A stretch of 64,000 bases of DNA from Brassica napus. Taxonomy: Eukaryota > Streptophyta > Magnoliopsida > Brassicales > Brassicaceae. Positions 27,001 to 39,719 of the stretch are shown here, piece by piece (position 1 is the first letter of the stretch; each line of letters opens with the position of its first letter). A model generated the notes under the pieces. It was not told the origin of the DNA. It worked only from the letters and a program-made list of their open reading frames with translations, and searched no databases. The stretch is taken from assembly GCF_020379485.1 (NCBI RefSeq), contig NC_063438.1, positions 5,414,024 to 5,478,023 of the forward strand, written 5' to 3'. Position numbers and translations under genes: made by a program.

Positions 27001-28468
27001 TCCCGAGTAACCAAGTCATTCTCCCATTAGCACAGACAGTTGAACATGAAGAGGTGCTAATGACTAAACAACTTCACTCTTTCTTAAATACTTTTTTTTT
27101 GTAACCTTTTTTGATTTTCTTGTTTCAGTTTCTTGAAGTGGTTAGACTTGAAGGTCATGCTTACTCACCTGAAGACATGGGTTTAGCTCGTGATATGTAC
27201 TTGCTTCAGGTCCGACCTCATGGTTTCACATTGTCAAAGTTCGTTGGTTCCCTTGTTGACATTTTTGATATTTGATTCATTCCACAGCTTTGTAGTGGTG
27301 TTGATGAAAACGTGGTTGGAGGTTGTGCACAGCTTGTCTTTGCTCCTATTGATGAATCATTTGCTGATGATGCACCTTTGCTTCCTTCTGGTTTCCGAGT
27401 CATACCTCTTGAACATAAATCAACCCCGGTAATATATCAAAATCTCATTTAATTAAATATATATATTCTGATGCAATAATCTAATCTTTCACTGTCATAT
27501 AGAACGGTGCATCTGCAAACCGTACGTTGGATTTAGCATCGGCTTTAGAAGGATCAACACGTCAAGGAAGTGAAGCTGACACAAACGGTTGTAACTTTAG
27601 GTCGGTAGTGACCATAGCATTCCAGTTCACGTTTGATAACCACACTAGAGACAGTGTTGCTTCAATGGCACGTCAGTACGTGAGAAGCATAGTGGGATCT
27701 ATTCAGAGGGTTGCTCTAGCCATTGCTCCTCGTCCTGGTTCTAGTATCAGTCCAGTATCTGCTCCCACGTCCCCTGAAGCTCTCACTCTCGTCCGTTGGA
27801 TCTCAAGGAGTTACAGGTACTAATTAGCATTTTAGTTTTGTGGCTAGTTAAGTGTTTATTTGTTTTAAACCTCTTCTTATTGGCTGTTGTAGGGTTCACA
27901 CTGGTGCAGATCTCTTTGGGTCTGATTCTCAAACCAGTGGTGACACATTGCTGCGTCAACTCTGGAACCACACTGATGCAATCCTGTGCTGCTCGCTCAA
28001 AACAAACGTAAGTGACTGACTACATGTCTTTGCTTCTAAGGACATGTTTTCCAGTTTTTTGAGATGGGTGTGACAATATCTCTTTTGTAGGCTTCACCGG
28101 TTTTCACATTTGCAAACCAAACCGGTTTAGACATGCTGGAAACTACTCTTGTAGCTCTTCAAGACATAATGCTAGACAAGACCCTCGACGAGTCTGGTCG
28201 TAAAGCTCTTTGCTCCGAGTTCCCCAAGATCATGCAACAGGTTTTTTCTGTTTACTTGATGATTCTTTTGCCATTATCTCGAAAAATCATTCTGACTCGG
28301 AATCTTGATTATTTTGTGTAGGGATATGCTCATCTTCCTGCGGGTGTGTGTGCATCAAGCATGGGGAGATTGGTATCTTACGAGCAGGCAACAGTGTGGA
28401 AAGTTCTTGAAGACGATGAGTCAAACCATTGCTTAGCATTCATGTTCGTGAATTGGTCGTTCGTTTGA
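24085..28468 (+). CDS. PHB: HD-ZIP III transcription factor PHABULOSA
   Basis: PHB sets adaxial (upper) fate in leaves and helps maintain the shoot meristem. Eighteen exons join in frame to 849 residues (Arabidopsis 852): 24085-24299, 24815-24974, 25060-25178, 25258-25348, 25457-25552, 25645-25758, 25838-25920, 26005-26160, 26247-26321, 26392-26498, 26585-26780, 26865-27053, 27129-27209, 27288-27429, 27503-27816, 27893-28007, 28091-28240 and 28322-28468. Domains in order are homeodomain (about 20-77, with IKVWFQNRRCREKQRK), leucine zipper (about 80-118), START lipid-binding (about 160-380) and MEKHLA at the C terminus (ending CLAFMFVNWSFV). The protein lacks a few N-terminal residues of Arabidopsis PHB (MMVHTMHRESPDKG). 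Context between NF-YA4 and the Ole e 1-like gene favours PHB over its sister PHV. All splice sites are GT-AG and no break is seen. Confidence 0.95.
25337..25467 (+). promoter_or_regulatory. miR165/166 target site split by PHB intron 4
   Basis: Exon 4 ends GATTGGTATGAAG (25348) and exon 5 starts CCTGGTCCGG (25457). Joined, they form the miR165/166 complement within the START domain, used to silence HD-ZIP III mRNAs on the lower leaf side. Known sites read TTGGGATGAAG; here the glycine codon is GGT instead of GGG. The change is silent and adds a mismatch opposite miRNA position 17, outside the seed and cleavage positions. The site is complete only after splicing. Confidence 0.9.
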
Positions 28469-29882
28469 AGAGAAGAGTAAGGAAGACCAGGTTACTTCCT
28501 TCCCATGGAAGGTTATTATGTAAGATGTTAAAGTTAGGGTGCTATTATGCTAAACAGTGTTTTGAAATTCAGGGACTAATATGTAATATGACTTATTTAT
28601 GATCCTTTATGGATTGTTTCTTGTTCGTATGTTATGGCCGGATATTATTATTACGATGTTATTAAGTCTTTTTTTGTTGTGCTAGTTTGCTTTTTGCAAG
28701 AGTTTTTTTTTAATCTTGTCATTTTCTTTTGTCAACTATTTCTGACTTGTAGTTGTTATATGTTGGACATATTGAGCTGCATGTAGTTAAACAAAAATCA
28801 TAAAGAAAAAAGAGCTCAAAATTTCAGACAAGAAACTATTTAAAATTTGGAATATCTCATTAATAAGTGGGTATATGTAGTTCATTTTACGAACTAAATT
28901 TGTTCAGTAATGTGAATTAGATAAATGAAATTGAGAAAATAAATTTGTTTACACATGGGACATAACTTTGCATCTATATTCTTTTTTGGCAACTTTTCAT
29001 CTATATCTAAGTAACAAAAATAAATGGGATAGGTTTGTATTTTGGAGTCGTATATCAATATTTAGAGAATAAATAATATTTTATTGAAAGGAATGATGTT
29101 ATATTCGTGTATTCTGGGAGAGGAGCGCAGGGTGGTCCAGTTTTATAGGTGCTAGGTAAGCTGTGGAAGCCGTTTCTAGCACTGCAAATTATTTAAAGAT
29201 TGGATCTGCATGAAATCTTCACAGTAAATGAATCTATAAATTTCACAAATTTAAATTGAGATCGTATCTATCCTATCTCTCATAAGAAAATTAAATGATG
29301 ATGAATTGATGATGCCTCCCTCCTCTCTTTAGCCTATAAGCTGAGAAAGAAAAAACCTATAAAAGTTCTCCCCCGTAGCTGTCTATTTTAGTGAATACAT
29401 TTTAAATGTTTTTGCATTCTATACCAAGTGACCAATTTGGCAAAAGAGTGTAGCCAAAAAAAAAATGTCGCAATAACATTTATATTCTAAAGGAAATTAG
29501 CATAGTCTTCAACTGTAGTTGTCACAAAACACGGATTGAACTTTTAAAAGTATTATAAATAGTGAGATATGATCATCATTTCTGTTTTTTTTTCTCAGTT
29601 TGACGTCTGGCATCAATGGAGAATATGGTGGTATATTTTATAAAAATAATCATATGCAGTTATTTACTACGAATACATGGTGCATTTTCTAGTATTTATT
29701 TATGGGTTTCGAAATTCATTTTTTGGGTAATTTTTAATGCAAAAAATAATAAACCTATATGATTTTAATCACCAATGACAACTAGACAAGTAGTCCCTGG
29801 CCTATATGATTTTAGTGCTTTAAATATGGCCTTTAATGAGAACATCCTGCTTCACTCACTATCACTAAAACAAAGAACAGAA
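28469..29882. other. PHB 3' UTR and intergenic DNA, no gene seen
   Basis: T-rich sequence after the PHB stop suits a 3' UTR of 150-250 nt. The rest is AT-rich spacer leading into the Ole e 1-like gene. No further gene is visible. Confidence 0.5.
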
Positions 29883-31305
29883 ATGGGAACTTCAGTACTA
29901 AAAGCTCTCAGATATCTTCTACTTTTCAACATCTCATTGACCTTCATCTACACCAATGAAGTCTCATCCGCTTCTCCAGTGACTCTACCGGCGGCAAAGA
30001 TGAGCCGTAGACTTGTGGCCGTTCAAGGCATGGTTTATTGCAAGTCTTGCAAGTACTCCGGCATTGATACGCTCCTAGAAGCATCTCCTCTTCAAGGTTG
30101 TTACATTATAATCTCTGGTCTCTTTTAACTTTTCTAATTATTTTGTAATCTCGTAGATCTATAACTTTATAAGTGTACATGAGCTTTGGATTGACCTTGT
30201 CTTCGTTTTTTTTTTCATCGTTGCATGTTTAGGAGGTTTACTTCCATGACACAATCTTCACAATGCGTGCATTACGTTCTCGCAAAAAATACATCACATC
30301 AAACTTTATGGCTGCAAAAATCTTGGATTAATTAACTTTTATTCAAAGAGATTAGTCTGATGAATTTAGTTTAAAGACTCGTTTACTTACCATGCATGCA
30401 TTGTTAGACTGATTTTCCTATGAAATAATTTGAATGAATGATATTAATCCAACAAATTGATGTGATTAAAAGCACTTGAACATGTTTATTGCATGTTTTT
30501 TAGGTTGGAGTTCTTAATGTAATATAAGATTCGGTTTTTTAGCTTAAAAAAGTTAAGAGACCGAATCTTATATCTCTTATTTAAGAGATGTCTTTTAGTA
30601 TTTTTAGTTAAAATTTAAGAGGTCAAATCTATTTTAAGAGACATGCAATAAACATGTTTTTATTGTCTGGTATCTTAAGGTAGATTTCACTAAAGTAAAA
30701 AAGGTTAGGTAAATGCATTTTCAAAAATTCACACCAATGACCTCTTAAAAAGAAATAATAATATATCATGATTTGTGTAACACATTCGTCGAGTCTCTCG
30801 TGCCACTTGGCTTTCATGCACAAAACGATTTTCGTCCTATTGGCTTGCATGCATGCACAAAATTTTATTTTCCTCCTTTTCTACTCCTTTTAATTTCTAT
30901 ACGACTGTTTTTTTTTTCTTTTTTTCCTTTAAATCTTTAAATCAAGCTTGTAATAATCATTGAATAGTTGATATCTATTAATGTTTCGACTACACTACAG
31001 GAGCTACTGTAAAGCTTGCATGCAACAACACAAAGAGAGGTGTAACGATGGAGACAAAGACGGACAAAAACGGATACTTCTTCATGTTAGCTCCGAATAA
31101 ACTCACCTCCTACGCTTTCCACACGTGCCGGGCTTGGCCCACGAATCCTGGTTCCGCAGCTGCTACATGCACCGTTCCTTCACAGCTCAACAGTGGAACC
31201 ACCGGTGCTAGGCTTAAGCCTTCTAAATCAATCAACATAGCTGAACGCGACTACGTTTTATTCTCTGTTGGTCCCTTCGCGTTCGAACCGGCCTGTACTC
31301 GTTGA
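29883..31305 (+). CDS. Pollen Ole e 1/extensin-like secreted protein
   Basis: Two exons (29883-30096 and 31001-31305) join in frame to 172 residues. The N terminus has a signal peptide (VLKALRYLLLFNISLTFIYT). The mature part starts the Ole e 1 fold with VQGMVYCKSCKYSGIDTLLE. It continues GATVKLACNN and then DKNGYFFMLAP, with Cys residues spaced as in the family (CKSC, CNN, CRAW, ATC, PACT). Such proteins are secreted to the cell wall; this gene is not shown to be pollen-specific or allergenic. It corresponds by position to the gene next to PHB in Arabidopsis. The 904-bp intron holds a MITE, and a LINE has inserted exactly at the stop codon, so the 3' UTR is replaced or displaced. Confidence 0.88.
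30480..30657. mobile_element. MITE in the intron of the Ole e 1-like gene
   Basis: A perfect 17-bp inverted repeat, ACATGTTTATTGCATGT, bounds a 178-bp segment (left 30480-30496, right 30641-30657). A second internal inverted pair (AAGATTCGGT near 30529, ACCGAATCTT near 30562) makes it strongly foldable. No coding capacity. The target duplication is unclear. Confidence 0.6.
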
Positions 31306-31320
31306 AGTCTCGACTTTCTT

Positions 31321-34300
31321 TCTTTTTGATAAAATCTGAATTTATACCAAAAAGGAAACGTTTTACAACAGCTCGGCGAAGCTAAAAAGTTACAAAAGAC
31401 CCAAAAAAAAAGGTGGAAAAAAGCCTAATGTTAACTCGGTATAAGCAGCATGCTTCAGAGACTTACTCAAAGTCGATATCTTTTAGTCGAATCTAAACCA
31501 GATGGAAAGCATGGTCTTGAACCTTTTCCTATCTTTGCGGGCAAGAACAATGTCCCGTACGCATCGATCCAGCTGTTTGAACACAACAGAGTGAGGTTGA
31601 AGATTCCCAGCATGCATTCTTGAGTTCCTTTCTCTCCATATGAGATAAATAGTAGCCTGGGCTGCTATGTGCTTAATTGTGAAAAGCCGGTTCCCTCTGG
31701 CAGCCTGCAACCAATTAACTAGAGCTGCCCAAGTTCTTACCCGCAGAGGAGAAGCCCCCAGCTTAGCGAACAGCTTAGCCCATATATCTTTGCTGTACTC
31801 ACAGTCCAGGAACAAATGATCTCTGGTTTCAGAAAGCCGATTGCATAGCACACAAGTGTCAGGAACATCCATGCCCCATGTTACCAGTTTTTGCCTGACT
31901 GGAAGCCTATCGAGATGAGCTACCCAAAATGTGAAAGCATGCTTTGGTATGCAACCTTTGAACCAAACCGATTGAGTCCACAGGAGCTTAGGATGTTTTG
32001 GTCGTAGGTGTTCCCAAGTTAAACCCGAGGAGAAGTCAGAGGACACAATGCCTGAAATTTCCCACGAGAACACATCAGGGCCTTGAGATTGAGTAGGGAG
32101 AGGATGGGCAGTTAAGTGGTCACGCACTTCCGCTACTCTCCTATGTCTCACCCGGTGTGAAGGCAGTCTCCATCCTGTGGCGGTGCAGGCCTCTGCTACA
32201 TTGCTTGACATAGGTATTCCCATCATGAGAGGACCATCTTGCCCTACGAAGGAGAGTAGAGGTCCTGTTGGCAACCAATGATCAAACCAGAACTTTGCAG
32301 TGCATGTCACCATCTCTCACAGAGCATCTCAAGAACTTCAGAGCTAGGTGTCGCATGGAGGTAAGACTTTTCCAAATCCAGGAGCTGTTGACCGTAGCCG
32401 GGGCGCTCCAGAAGCTATGATCTTTTAGGTTGTGCTTTCTCATCCAGGCGACCCACAGGGAGTCAGATTTGGAGAAGAGGAGCCAAATAAGTTTCAGGTT
32501 AAGGGTTTTATTCCAGAGACTAAAATCCCTCAGCCCCAATCCTCCTTCTTCTTTAGGTTGACATATAGTGCTCCAAGCTACCTTAACTCCATGTTTCTTA
32601 GCAATATCCCCAGACCACAGAAGTGATTGCACATACTCTCTATCTGCTTGATACAACCTTTTGGTAGCATAAACGCTGAAGTCCAAAAGTTGATAGTGCT
32701 GTATATAACCGATGAGATTAACTGCAACCTACCAGCAAAGGATAAGGCCTTGGTTGTCCAGTGGTTGAATCTGTTTGAGATTGAGTCCAGCAGTGGTGAG
32801 TACTCAGATTTCCGAAGCTTCCTATGAGTAAGAGGGAGACCCAAGTACCGAAAAGGAAATGATCCCTGTGTGAAACCAAATGCCGCAAGACTTTCCTGAT
32901 CATTTTCATCTGTTCCAGCTGTATATAGCGCAGATTTTTCTCTGTTCATTTCCAAGCCAGAGAGCCGATGAAAGGTTTCCAGAGTTGAGTTTAGCTCGTT
33001 TAGTGAGGCATGAGAACCATCAAAAAACACCATCACATCATCAGCAAAGGCAAGATGAGATATTTTGGGGTCATGGCCCTTAGGATGATATCCTATGCTT
33101 CCATCTTCGTATTTCCTTGCCAGCAATCTCCCAAACACCTCCATTGCGATGACAAATAGATATGGTGAGATCGGATCACCCTGTCTAACCCCTTGCGCCC
33201 CCTGGAAGAAGCCACAGAGGTCCCCGTTAACATTGATCGAGAAGCTTGTGGTTGTGATACACTGCTGAATCCAGTTAATGAAGATGTGCGGGAACTGAGC
33301 TGCTTTCAGAACTTGCAGTATGAAATCCCACCGCAGAGAATCAAAAGCTTTCCTAAGGTCAACTTTGAGAACTCCTCGGCTAGATACATTTTTCTGGTTG
33401 AATTTTTGGACCATTTCCGTAGCCAGCAAGACATTCTCAATTAGCAAACGCCCTTTGACAAACGCTGATTGATGAGGAGATACCATTGATGGGAGAATCG
33501 ACTCAAGTCTCTTTGCAATGATCTTAGAAATAATCTTGTATAAGACATTGCAGAGAGATATAGGCCTGAAGTCAGATATTTTGTCCGCGTTCACCTTCTT
33601 TGGAATGAGAGTGATAGCTGTGCAGTTCCACTGTTTTAGCATCCTACCATTGCGGAAGAACTCTTGGACAGCCTGAGTTATCTCTGGTCCAGTAACAGCC
33701 CATGTCGCTTTGAGGAACTCCGCGTTGTATCCATCAGGCCCGGGAGCCTTGTGAATAGGTAGCGCAAATACTGTTTCCTTAATCTCTGACGCAGAGACCT
33801 CCGCTATCAGCATGTTTTTCATCTCAGTTGTACAGTGGAATGCACTAAGAGAGCTTATAAGGTCGCAGTCTGGTGCTGAGAGGGGAGGTGATTCCTTGCC
33901 CAACAAGTCCTGAAAGAAATCGACACAGTGATTCTCAATCTCTATTTTTTCTTCAATTCTTCCACCATCATTGCCAATGAGAAAATGAATCTGGTTGCAG
34001 GATCGTCTGGCTGCTACCATTTTGAAGTAGAAAGCAGTGTTACTATCTCCATATTTCAACCACTGGATTCTTGATCTTTGGCAGAAAATTTTTTCCTCAG
34101 CTAGAGCTAGCGTCATCCATCGCGAGTGTGCCTCTTTTTCCAATCCAGCAAGAATGGCTGTTGGGTTATTGAGGAAGCTCTGCTGGCACTCCGCGAGGAC
34201 TGGAGCCGCATCACTAACCCTTTTTTCGATTCCTGAATAGTTGTCTCTATGGAAGTTCCGGATAATCCCTTTAAGACACTTCAGTTTCTTGCTTATGATA

Positions 34301-36765
34301 AACATAGAAGTTCCTGAAACGTAGGTATTACTCCAGAAATCCCCTACCGAACTTAGAAAGTTCTCATTGTCAAGGAGAAAGTTTGAGAATTTAAAGGGCC
34401 GACGCTTCCTAGTCAGTTGACCTCCAAAGTGGATGCAAGTAGGGCAGTGATCTGAGAATTCTGGCTCTTTAAACTCCCCGTAAGAGAGCGGGAAGGCAGC
34501 CAGCCAGTTATCGTTGACAAGAAGTCTATCAAGTTTCCTCGCTATTGGGTTATCGTCTTGTTTGTTCCACCAGGTGTAATGATGGCAACGGAAAGAGAGA
34601 TCTGCTAGTTGAGCAGATTGAAGGCAGACCCTGAACTCCTCCATTCCTCCAGAGATCCTAGTACCGCCAGTTGATGCATCTTCAGGGTTCAGAGGCTGAT
34701 TGAAGTCTCCAAGAATCATCCAAGGCTTATCAACTATGATCGGGTTACCAGATAGATGTATTAGGTCTGCCCACATAGTCCTTCTCCCAACACGACAATT
34801 GACCGCATAGACAAAGGTGACCACAAATTCCGTTTCAACTTGAGGCAACTTTACCAGGCAGGTGATCATCTGACTCGACTTTTGAAGAATAGAAACACTC
34901 ACTTGGGGGGCCCAAACAACCCAAATCCTTCCAAGCTCTGCATACTCATAGTTTGCAGCCGCGTTCCAACCAGGAAAAGTAGACTGGATAAACTTCTGAC
35001 TTCTGACTGCTTTAACCCGAGTTTCAATTAAGCTACCAAAAAGAAAATTATTACGCCGAAACCATTTCCGAAAACTTCTTCGCCGAACTGATTTATTGAA
35101 GCCTCTAACGTTCCAACAGAAGCACTCTATCCTAAAACTAAGAGGGGGGGGGGGGGGGGTGGGGCGTGCGCCCCGGGGTAGACTTTTTTTCTTGCTTGAA
35201 CTAGCCTTCTTTTGTTGCTGTATCAAAAGTTTCTGCTTCCGCTTGGAGACTACTGTTGTGTACTCACCCTCTTCCTTAGAAGTGGAGGCCTCCTCTGAAG
35301 AGTATTCCGAAGTATCAGGTTCTGAAGAGGCTGTGTCCTCGGATGAAGATGAGGAAGTGGAAGTGGAGGAGGTTTGTATCCTCTTCCCCCCTTCAGGATT
35401 CTTCTCTTGTTCAGCTGCTGCTAAGGATTTAGAGTTCTGAACAGTAGCCTCCTTTAGCTTGTCTAACCCAATGTCTATCACAAGTGCCCCTGTGAGATCA
35501 GGAGTAGGAACAAAAACAGCTTTTGCCGCTCTTTTGCGCTTTTGCTTCTTCTTCTTCTTCTTCGTCGCAGTTTCCTGGTCGGACTTGGTTGGGTCTGACT
35601 TGCTGCGAGAACAGACACTTGTCTCATGACCCGTGGATTTACAGATCGTACAAGTGATTGGAGCAGTCGGGCATCTCTTAATGGAGTGGCCCACCTCTTG
35701 ACAGTGAGTACATATCGGTTGGAGCCATTGGCTTGTCACCAAAACTCTCTGTATATGACCAGATTGGAAGCAGACATTGACCGCTTCAGGGAGTGGCTTG
35801 GACGGGTCGACAATGGTGTAAACTCTTGCCACCTCCAGGTTGGTCATGCTTGCAGTTAAGGGGTGCAGGACTATTGGGTCCCCAACAAGACCAGCAATGT
35901 GTTCCAAACCTTCTTCATTGTAAAAGTGTGGTGGAACACCATGGAAATCAACCCAAACTGGGGCTGCAGTTAGTTCTGGAGTCTCCGGTTGAAGACCAGG
36001 TTCCCACTTTGCAACAAACATTGCTTGATTCTCAATGTGCCACATACCCTGATCCAGAACCTTCTTACGGGTGAGAGGACAGGGGATTTTTATGAGAAAA
36101 GACCTTGCGGTAAGCTTCGAAACAGTTATGTTCTTAAGCCTGTTGCTCCAGATGCCATTCACAATGGCATGAAGAGTACGCGGTGATGGCGCTCTGCCAT
36201 TAAACTGGGCTATGATGAAGTTTTCCCAGCGATGCTGATTCTTGGTTATGACTGAGTTTGGAATCTCTACACAGGCTTCACCGGAGTCAAGAACAAAGGC
36301 TTCACCTTTCTTCTGCATCTTCTGAGATGAGCCGTAAGCTACGTCACGCCACAAGGGTTTTGGTGCGACACGAGCTGTCGGACCATCTCCAGGAACGGGA
36401 TCTGGGATTGCACCGGGAGCGGGATCCGCTAGGTTTCCGGTTGCAGGGGGAGTCTGTTTCGGCCTAGTCTGCACATCAGCGTTACTTCGGCTGCTATGCA
36501 TCAAGGAATCGACAGGTGGATGAGGGCTTTTGGACGGGGGCAATTTGGAGGAGGCAGAGGAGGCATCGGGATTTGAAAGGTTTAAGGTGAGGGGAGAGAA
36601 CTGGGTTCGCTTTTTCTTGGCCATGGGTTACGAGGCGGCGTCGGAGGCCAGGGCCAACACCGGTGACGTAGGGAGAAGGTGGGCGCGGTGCCCTAGAAAT
36701 TGCACTGGAAATCGCCTTAGAGAGCAAAACGGTGCGTTTTTCTTTTTTAGTATGTTGTTTTCATT
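31321..36765 (-). mobile_element. L1-type LINE inserted at the stop codon of the Ole e 1-like gene
   Basis: The 16-bp duplication AAGTCTCGACTTTCTT flanks it at 31305-31320 and 36766-36781. Its first A is the last base of the TGA stop. The element reads on the minus strand with a gag-like ORF1, endonuclease, reverse transcriptase and zinc-binding RVT region. Two frameshifts in the 3' third inactivate it. The 5' end carries AAAACGCACCGTTTTGCT (about 36724-36741) like the LINE in RRN3. The protein differs clearly, so they are separate families or old relatives. Confidence 0.93.
31483..36624 (-). pseudogene. LINE fused ORF1-ORF2 polyprotein, frameshifted near the 3' end
   Basis: From 36624 one frame of 1348 codons runs through the ORF1 domain, including two CCHC knuckles (CTHCQEVGHSIKRC and CTICKSTGHETSVC). 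It then crosses a proline run encoded by a C homopolymer (35143-35159 on the plus strand as G). Next come the endonuclease (ECFCWNVRGFNKSV, ILGDFNQPLN, SDHCPT) and the reverse transcriptase (HKAPGPDGYNAEFLK, FADDVMVF). Frame is lost near 32630, where one base is missing (CNHF then LWSGDIAKK continues in another frame), and again near 32300. The tail with CVLCNRLSETRDHLFLDC ends at 31483. Usual plant LINEs keep ORF1 and ORF2 separate. Confidence 0.88.
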
Positions 36766-36781
36766 AAGTCTCGACTTTCTT

Positions 36782-38582
36782 CTTTATGTATGTGTGTGCT
36801 TGCTTGTTATGACTATCTCTCACTAGTGCTTTAAATGTTTCTATCGTCGTGTTTGCTTTTTTTTTTTAGTATGTTCACGTTTTGAAGCTTGTCTTGGTAG
36901 ACATTTTGAGATTGTTAGTGTGTTTGATTTCGTATCCTTATCGTTTATCTCTTCTTCACAACTGACAAACCATTTTTTTGTAAGGCAACCTTATAATGTG
37001 TACCACGGTGAATCGGTGGTACAATGCTATCGTAACCATGTCTTTAGGTCATCTAAAGAGTTATAGGCAGGCTGATACTATTAAGTATTGACATCATCTC
37101 ATGAGCTCTTTTTGGAGATGACGATGTATGTATGGACATAGTGGTTTTTGAAAATTCTATTCTTCTATTTGACTGTAGTTCTTTAATTAGAGATTATCGT
37201 CCTATCATCATCAGTAAGAGCATACCATTACACATTAATGCAAACAAAAGTGTAAACAACAGTGTTGTTTTTGCTGAGTTCAAAGGTTGGGCTAATGATA
37301 AGAGATCCCTTTTTTATTATTTGAGAAACACTTTTATTAACTAACCTTATTTTTATGTGTGATTAACCAAAATGCCATTACTTAGGTATCATCATATGAG
37401 GTCTTCTCACAACCTTTAATTAAAAACCCTCTTCTCACTAGATTAATTACATGTATTGCCATTGATATAAACCAACCTTAACCCCATATTTTCTCTTCGT
37501 GGTTTTGTCTCGACAATAAATTACTTGACCATAACTTACTTTTTATAAAGCTTTAACATTAAAAGAAGTTATATTAAGCTCGAGAGTATATGTTTGTATA
37601 TTAATCCACCTGACCTTGGGTTATTTGTTATGTAGCAAAATTATACGCATAATGCATCGGTTAACTATACAATTATTTTTGAATATATGATATGAAAGCA
37701 AATAAAGAATTTTATTAATGTGAAACTTTGTGTTACATCAGTCTAAATTAAATCCCTTGCTAAAAGTCCGTAAGTTTAATGTCGTGCTTTGATTATCTCA
37801 ATATTCTAGTTTATCATGTTGACTATCTATATGGGTTTGTTCAAACTTTGAGTTGTAACATCTCTTAAAAAGAGTAGTGATCTGTTCAAATTATGGAATC
37901 AATTTCAGATAATTATTTAATTAATTGATTTTTCTTTCCATCACCGAATTTGTGTGACCAGAGATTATATGTAAAGTAAGTTTAAGAATGCAATCTTTTA
38001 AATTACAGTAAATGTCTTAAATCTGTGACTTCGTTACACTACATTTAAGGGTATTGCTTTGTTTATATAATATGAGCATTATATTGTTTACATAATGTGA
38101 GGTTTGTTAATTGAGTATATGTGTGTTAAGGAATTTTTTAACTTCAAATTAGAGCGAAAATTTTGTTTACTCTTATAGATTTACTTCCACAAATTATACT
38201 TCAGTTACACATAACCAATAATATAAGATTTTTTTTTAAATAAATTTTATCTTTTATATATTAGTTGAGGAGCATTACAACATTTGAGTGTAGTCACGTC
38301 TCATCACCATGATGATTTTCAGAATCTTTAGAAAAATATGTTGTCAATCTAAATATATACTATATTTTTCATTAAACTAATCATTAAATTATTAAAGTGT
38401 ATAACTACTATTTTCCTTTCTTTCCTTAAATAAAAATTACGGAATTAACAAATATAATTAATCTATATATAAAAATTAATAATTTTAATAATAAAGATTT
38501 GATAACAATTTGTGTCCCACTCCATCATTTTTGTTTAAATTTTATACTATTAAAATAAATTAAACAATCAAATTAACTATAA
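36782..38582. other. AT-rich intergenic DNA, no gene seen
   Basis: No supported gene on either strand. The first part may contain the original 3' UTR of the Ole e 1-like gene, pushed away by the LINE. A short segment near 38163-38215 (TTACTCTTATAGATTTACTT) resembles one near 45328, suggesting shared mobile-element ancestry. Confidence 0.45.
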
Positions 38583-38772
38583 ACCAGCGTTTTTAAACCC
38601 GGACCGAACCAGCGGTCGGACCGGGTTGAACCATGAACCAAAAATAATCTGGATTGGGTAAATATCAGAACCCAACTAAAGTTGAACCGATTAAAAACTT
38701 TTATCGAACCGTCAAAAACGCGGGAACCGCCGACCCAGTGAACCAGCAAAACCCCGGTTCGTATATAAACCA
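38583..38772. repeat. GC-rich repeat with many ACCG/CGGT inverted motifs
   Basis: The segment contains ACCCGGACCGAACCAGCGGT and many short inverted copies (GAACCG, CGGTTC, CCGGTTCG) in otherwise AT-rich DNA. Similar GGACCGAACCGG sequences are widespread in plant genomes as decayed noncoding elements. No clear termini or target duplication were found. Confidence 0.35.
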
Positions 38773-39511
38773 AAATTTTGTTAATGAAATAATTGATTTT
38801 TCTTTTTGTTTTTAAGTAAAAATAGAATTTCTTAAAAATTGATAAAGTTATAGTATGTTGTGTATTATTAACAAGAACGTCATTTCCATAATCGATTCTT
38901 GATATTTAAGTTTCAATCCATTCATTTTTCTTTACATCGTGTTACATGTAATATAATAACTCCTTTTAATATAATCCAAGTGATATCATCAAACAATCCA
39001 TGTAATATAACGAATGGATGCATGTACTATAACGAATTATGGAAACTCCTTTTAAGATCCATATATATTACTTGTCTAGATAACCAATTACGAATGCAAT
39101 ATTTATCAATGCAATATACTATTGGTTAGTTTTATGGCAACTTAGTGTAATGAATCCGATTCAAAGCAATTTAAATATCTATACTATATTAAAAGAGATA
39201 TATGAGCTCCATTGAGCCTATCCACGTCAGATTAAAAAATCAACCAATGAACAACTTGGTTTTTGCCACGTCACACCGTCTTGGCCAGTGTTTGGGCTGT
39301 TTTTTTTTGATCCGTGAACTGAACTATTTGTCCCAAAAGCCCAGACCAAGAGAAACCCTAGAACCTGAGACTGAGTCGATGATTTCCTCTCACATCTCCA
39401 CTATTGAGCGGATCCTCTATCTCCTAGATCCATCGTTTCCTCTTCTTCAATAGATCATCGATCTCCTAGCTATTCACGAGGAGAAAAGGTTTCTACAAGC
39501 ATACAACAAAG

Positions 39512-39660
39512 AAAGGTATCTCTAAGTCAAAGCCTTCTTCCCGGAAAGCCCCTCCGAAACACGCAGCCACCCAAGTTTCTGATGCTATGCAGCAGGAGAT
39601 GTTGATTTCGCATGGCTTCTTCGATGTCAACGGTACCGTTTACTTGAGATCGTTCTCTTG
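39512..39660 (+). other. Possible captured coding fragment of unknown gene
   Basis: An open frame reads GISKSKPSSRKAPPKHAATQ followed by VSDAMQQEMLISHGFFDVNG. The codon use looks protein-like, but it has no start and stops after about 50 residues. I do not recognise it. Its place inside a Helitron next to H2A suggests another captured piece. Confidence 0.3.
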
Positions 39661-39719
39661 ACTGCACAACTTCGTACACTTCTTCCTCAAATTCGCTTTT
39701 AATTGTTTTCACTGAGTCA

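Noticed and set aside
31483..36624. A host gene for an endonuclease-reverse transcriptase protein
   Set aside because: Poly(A) end, 16-bp target duplication and L1 domain order show that it is a LINE.
38573..38773. 66-codon minus-strand frame
   Set aside because: It lies over the GC-rich inverted-motif repeat and has no coding character.
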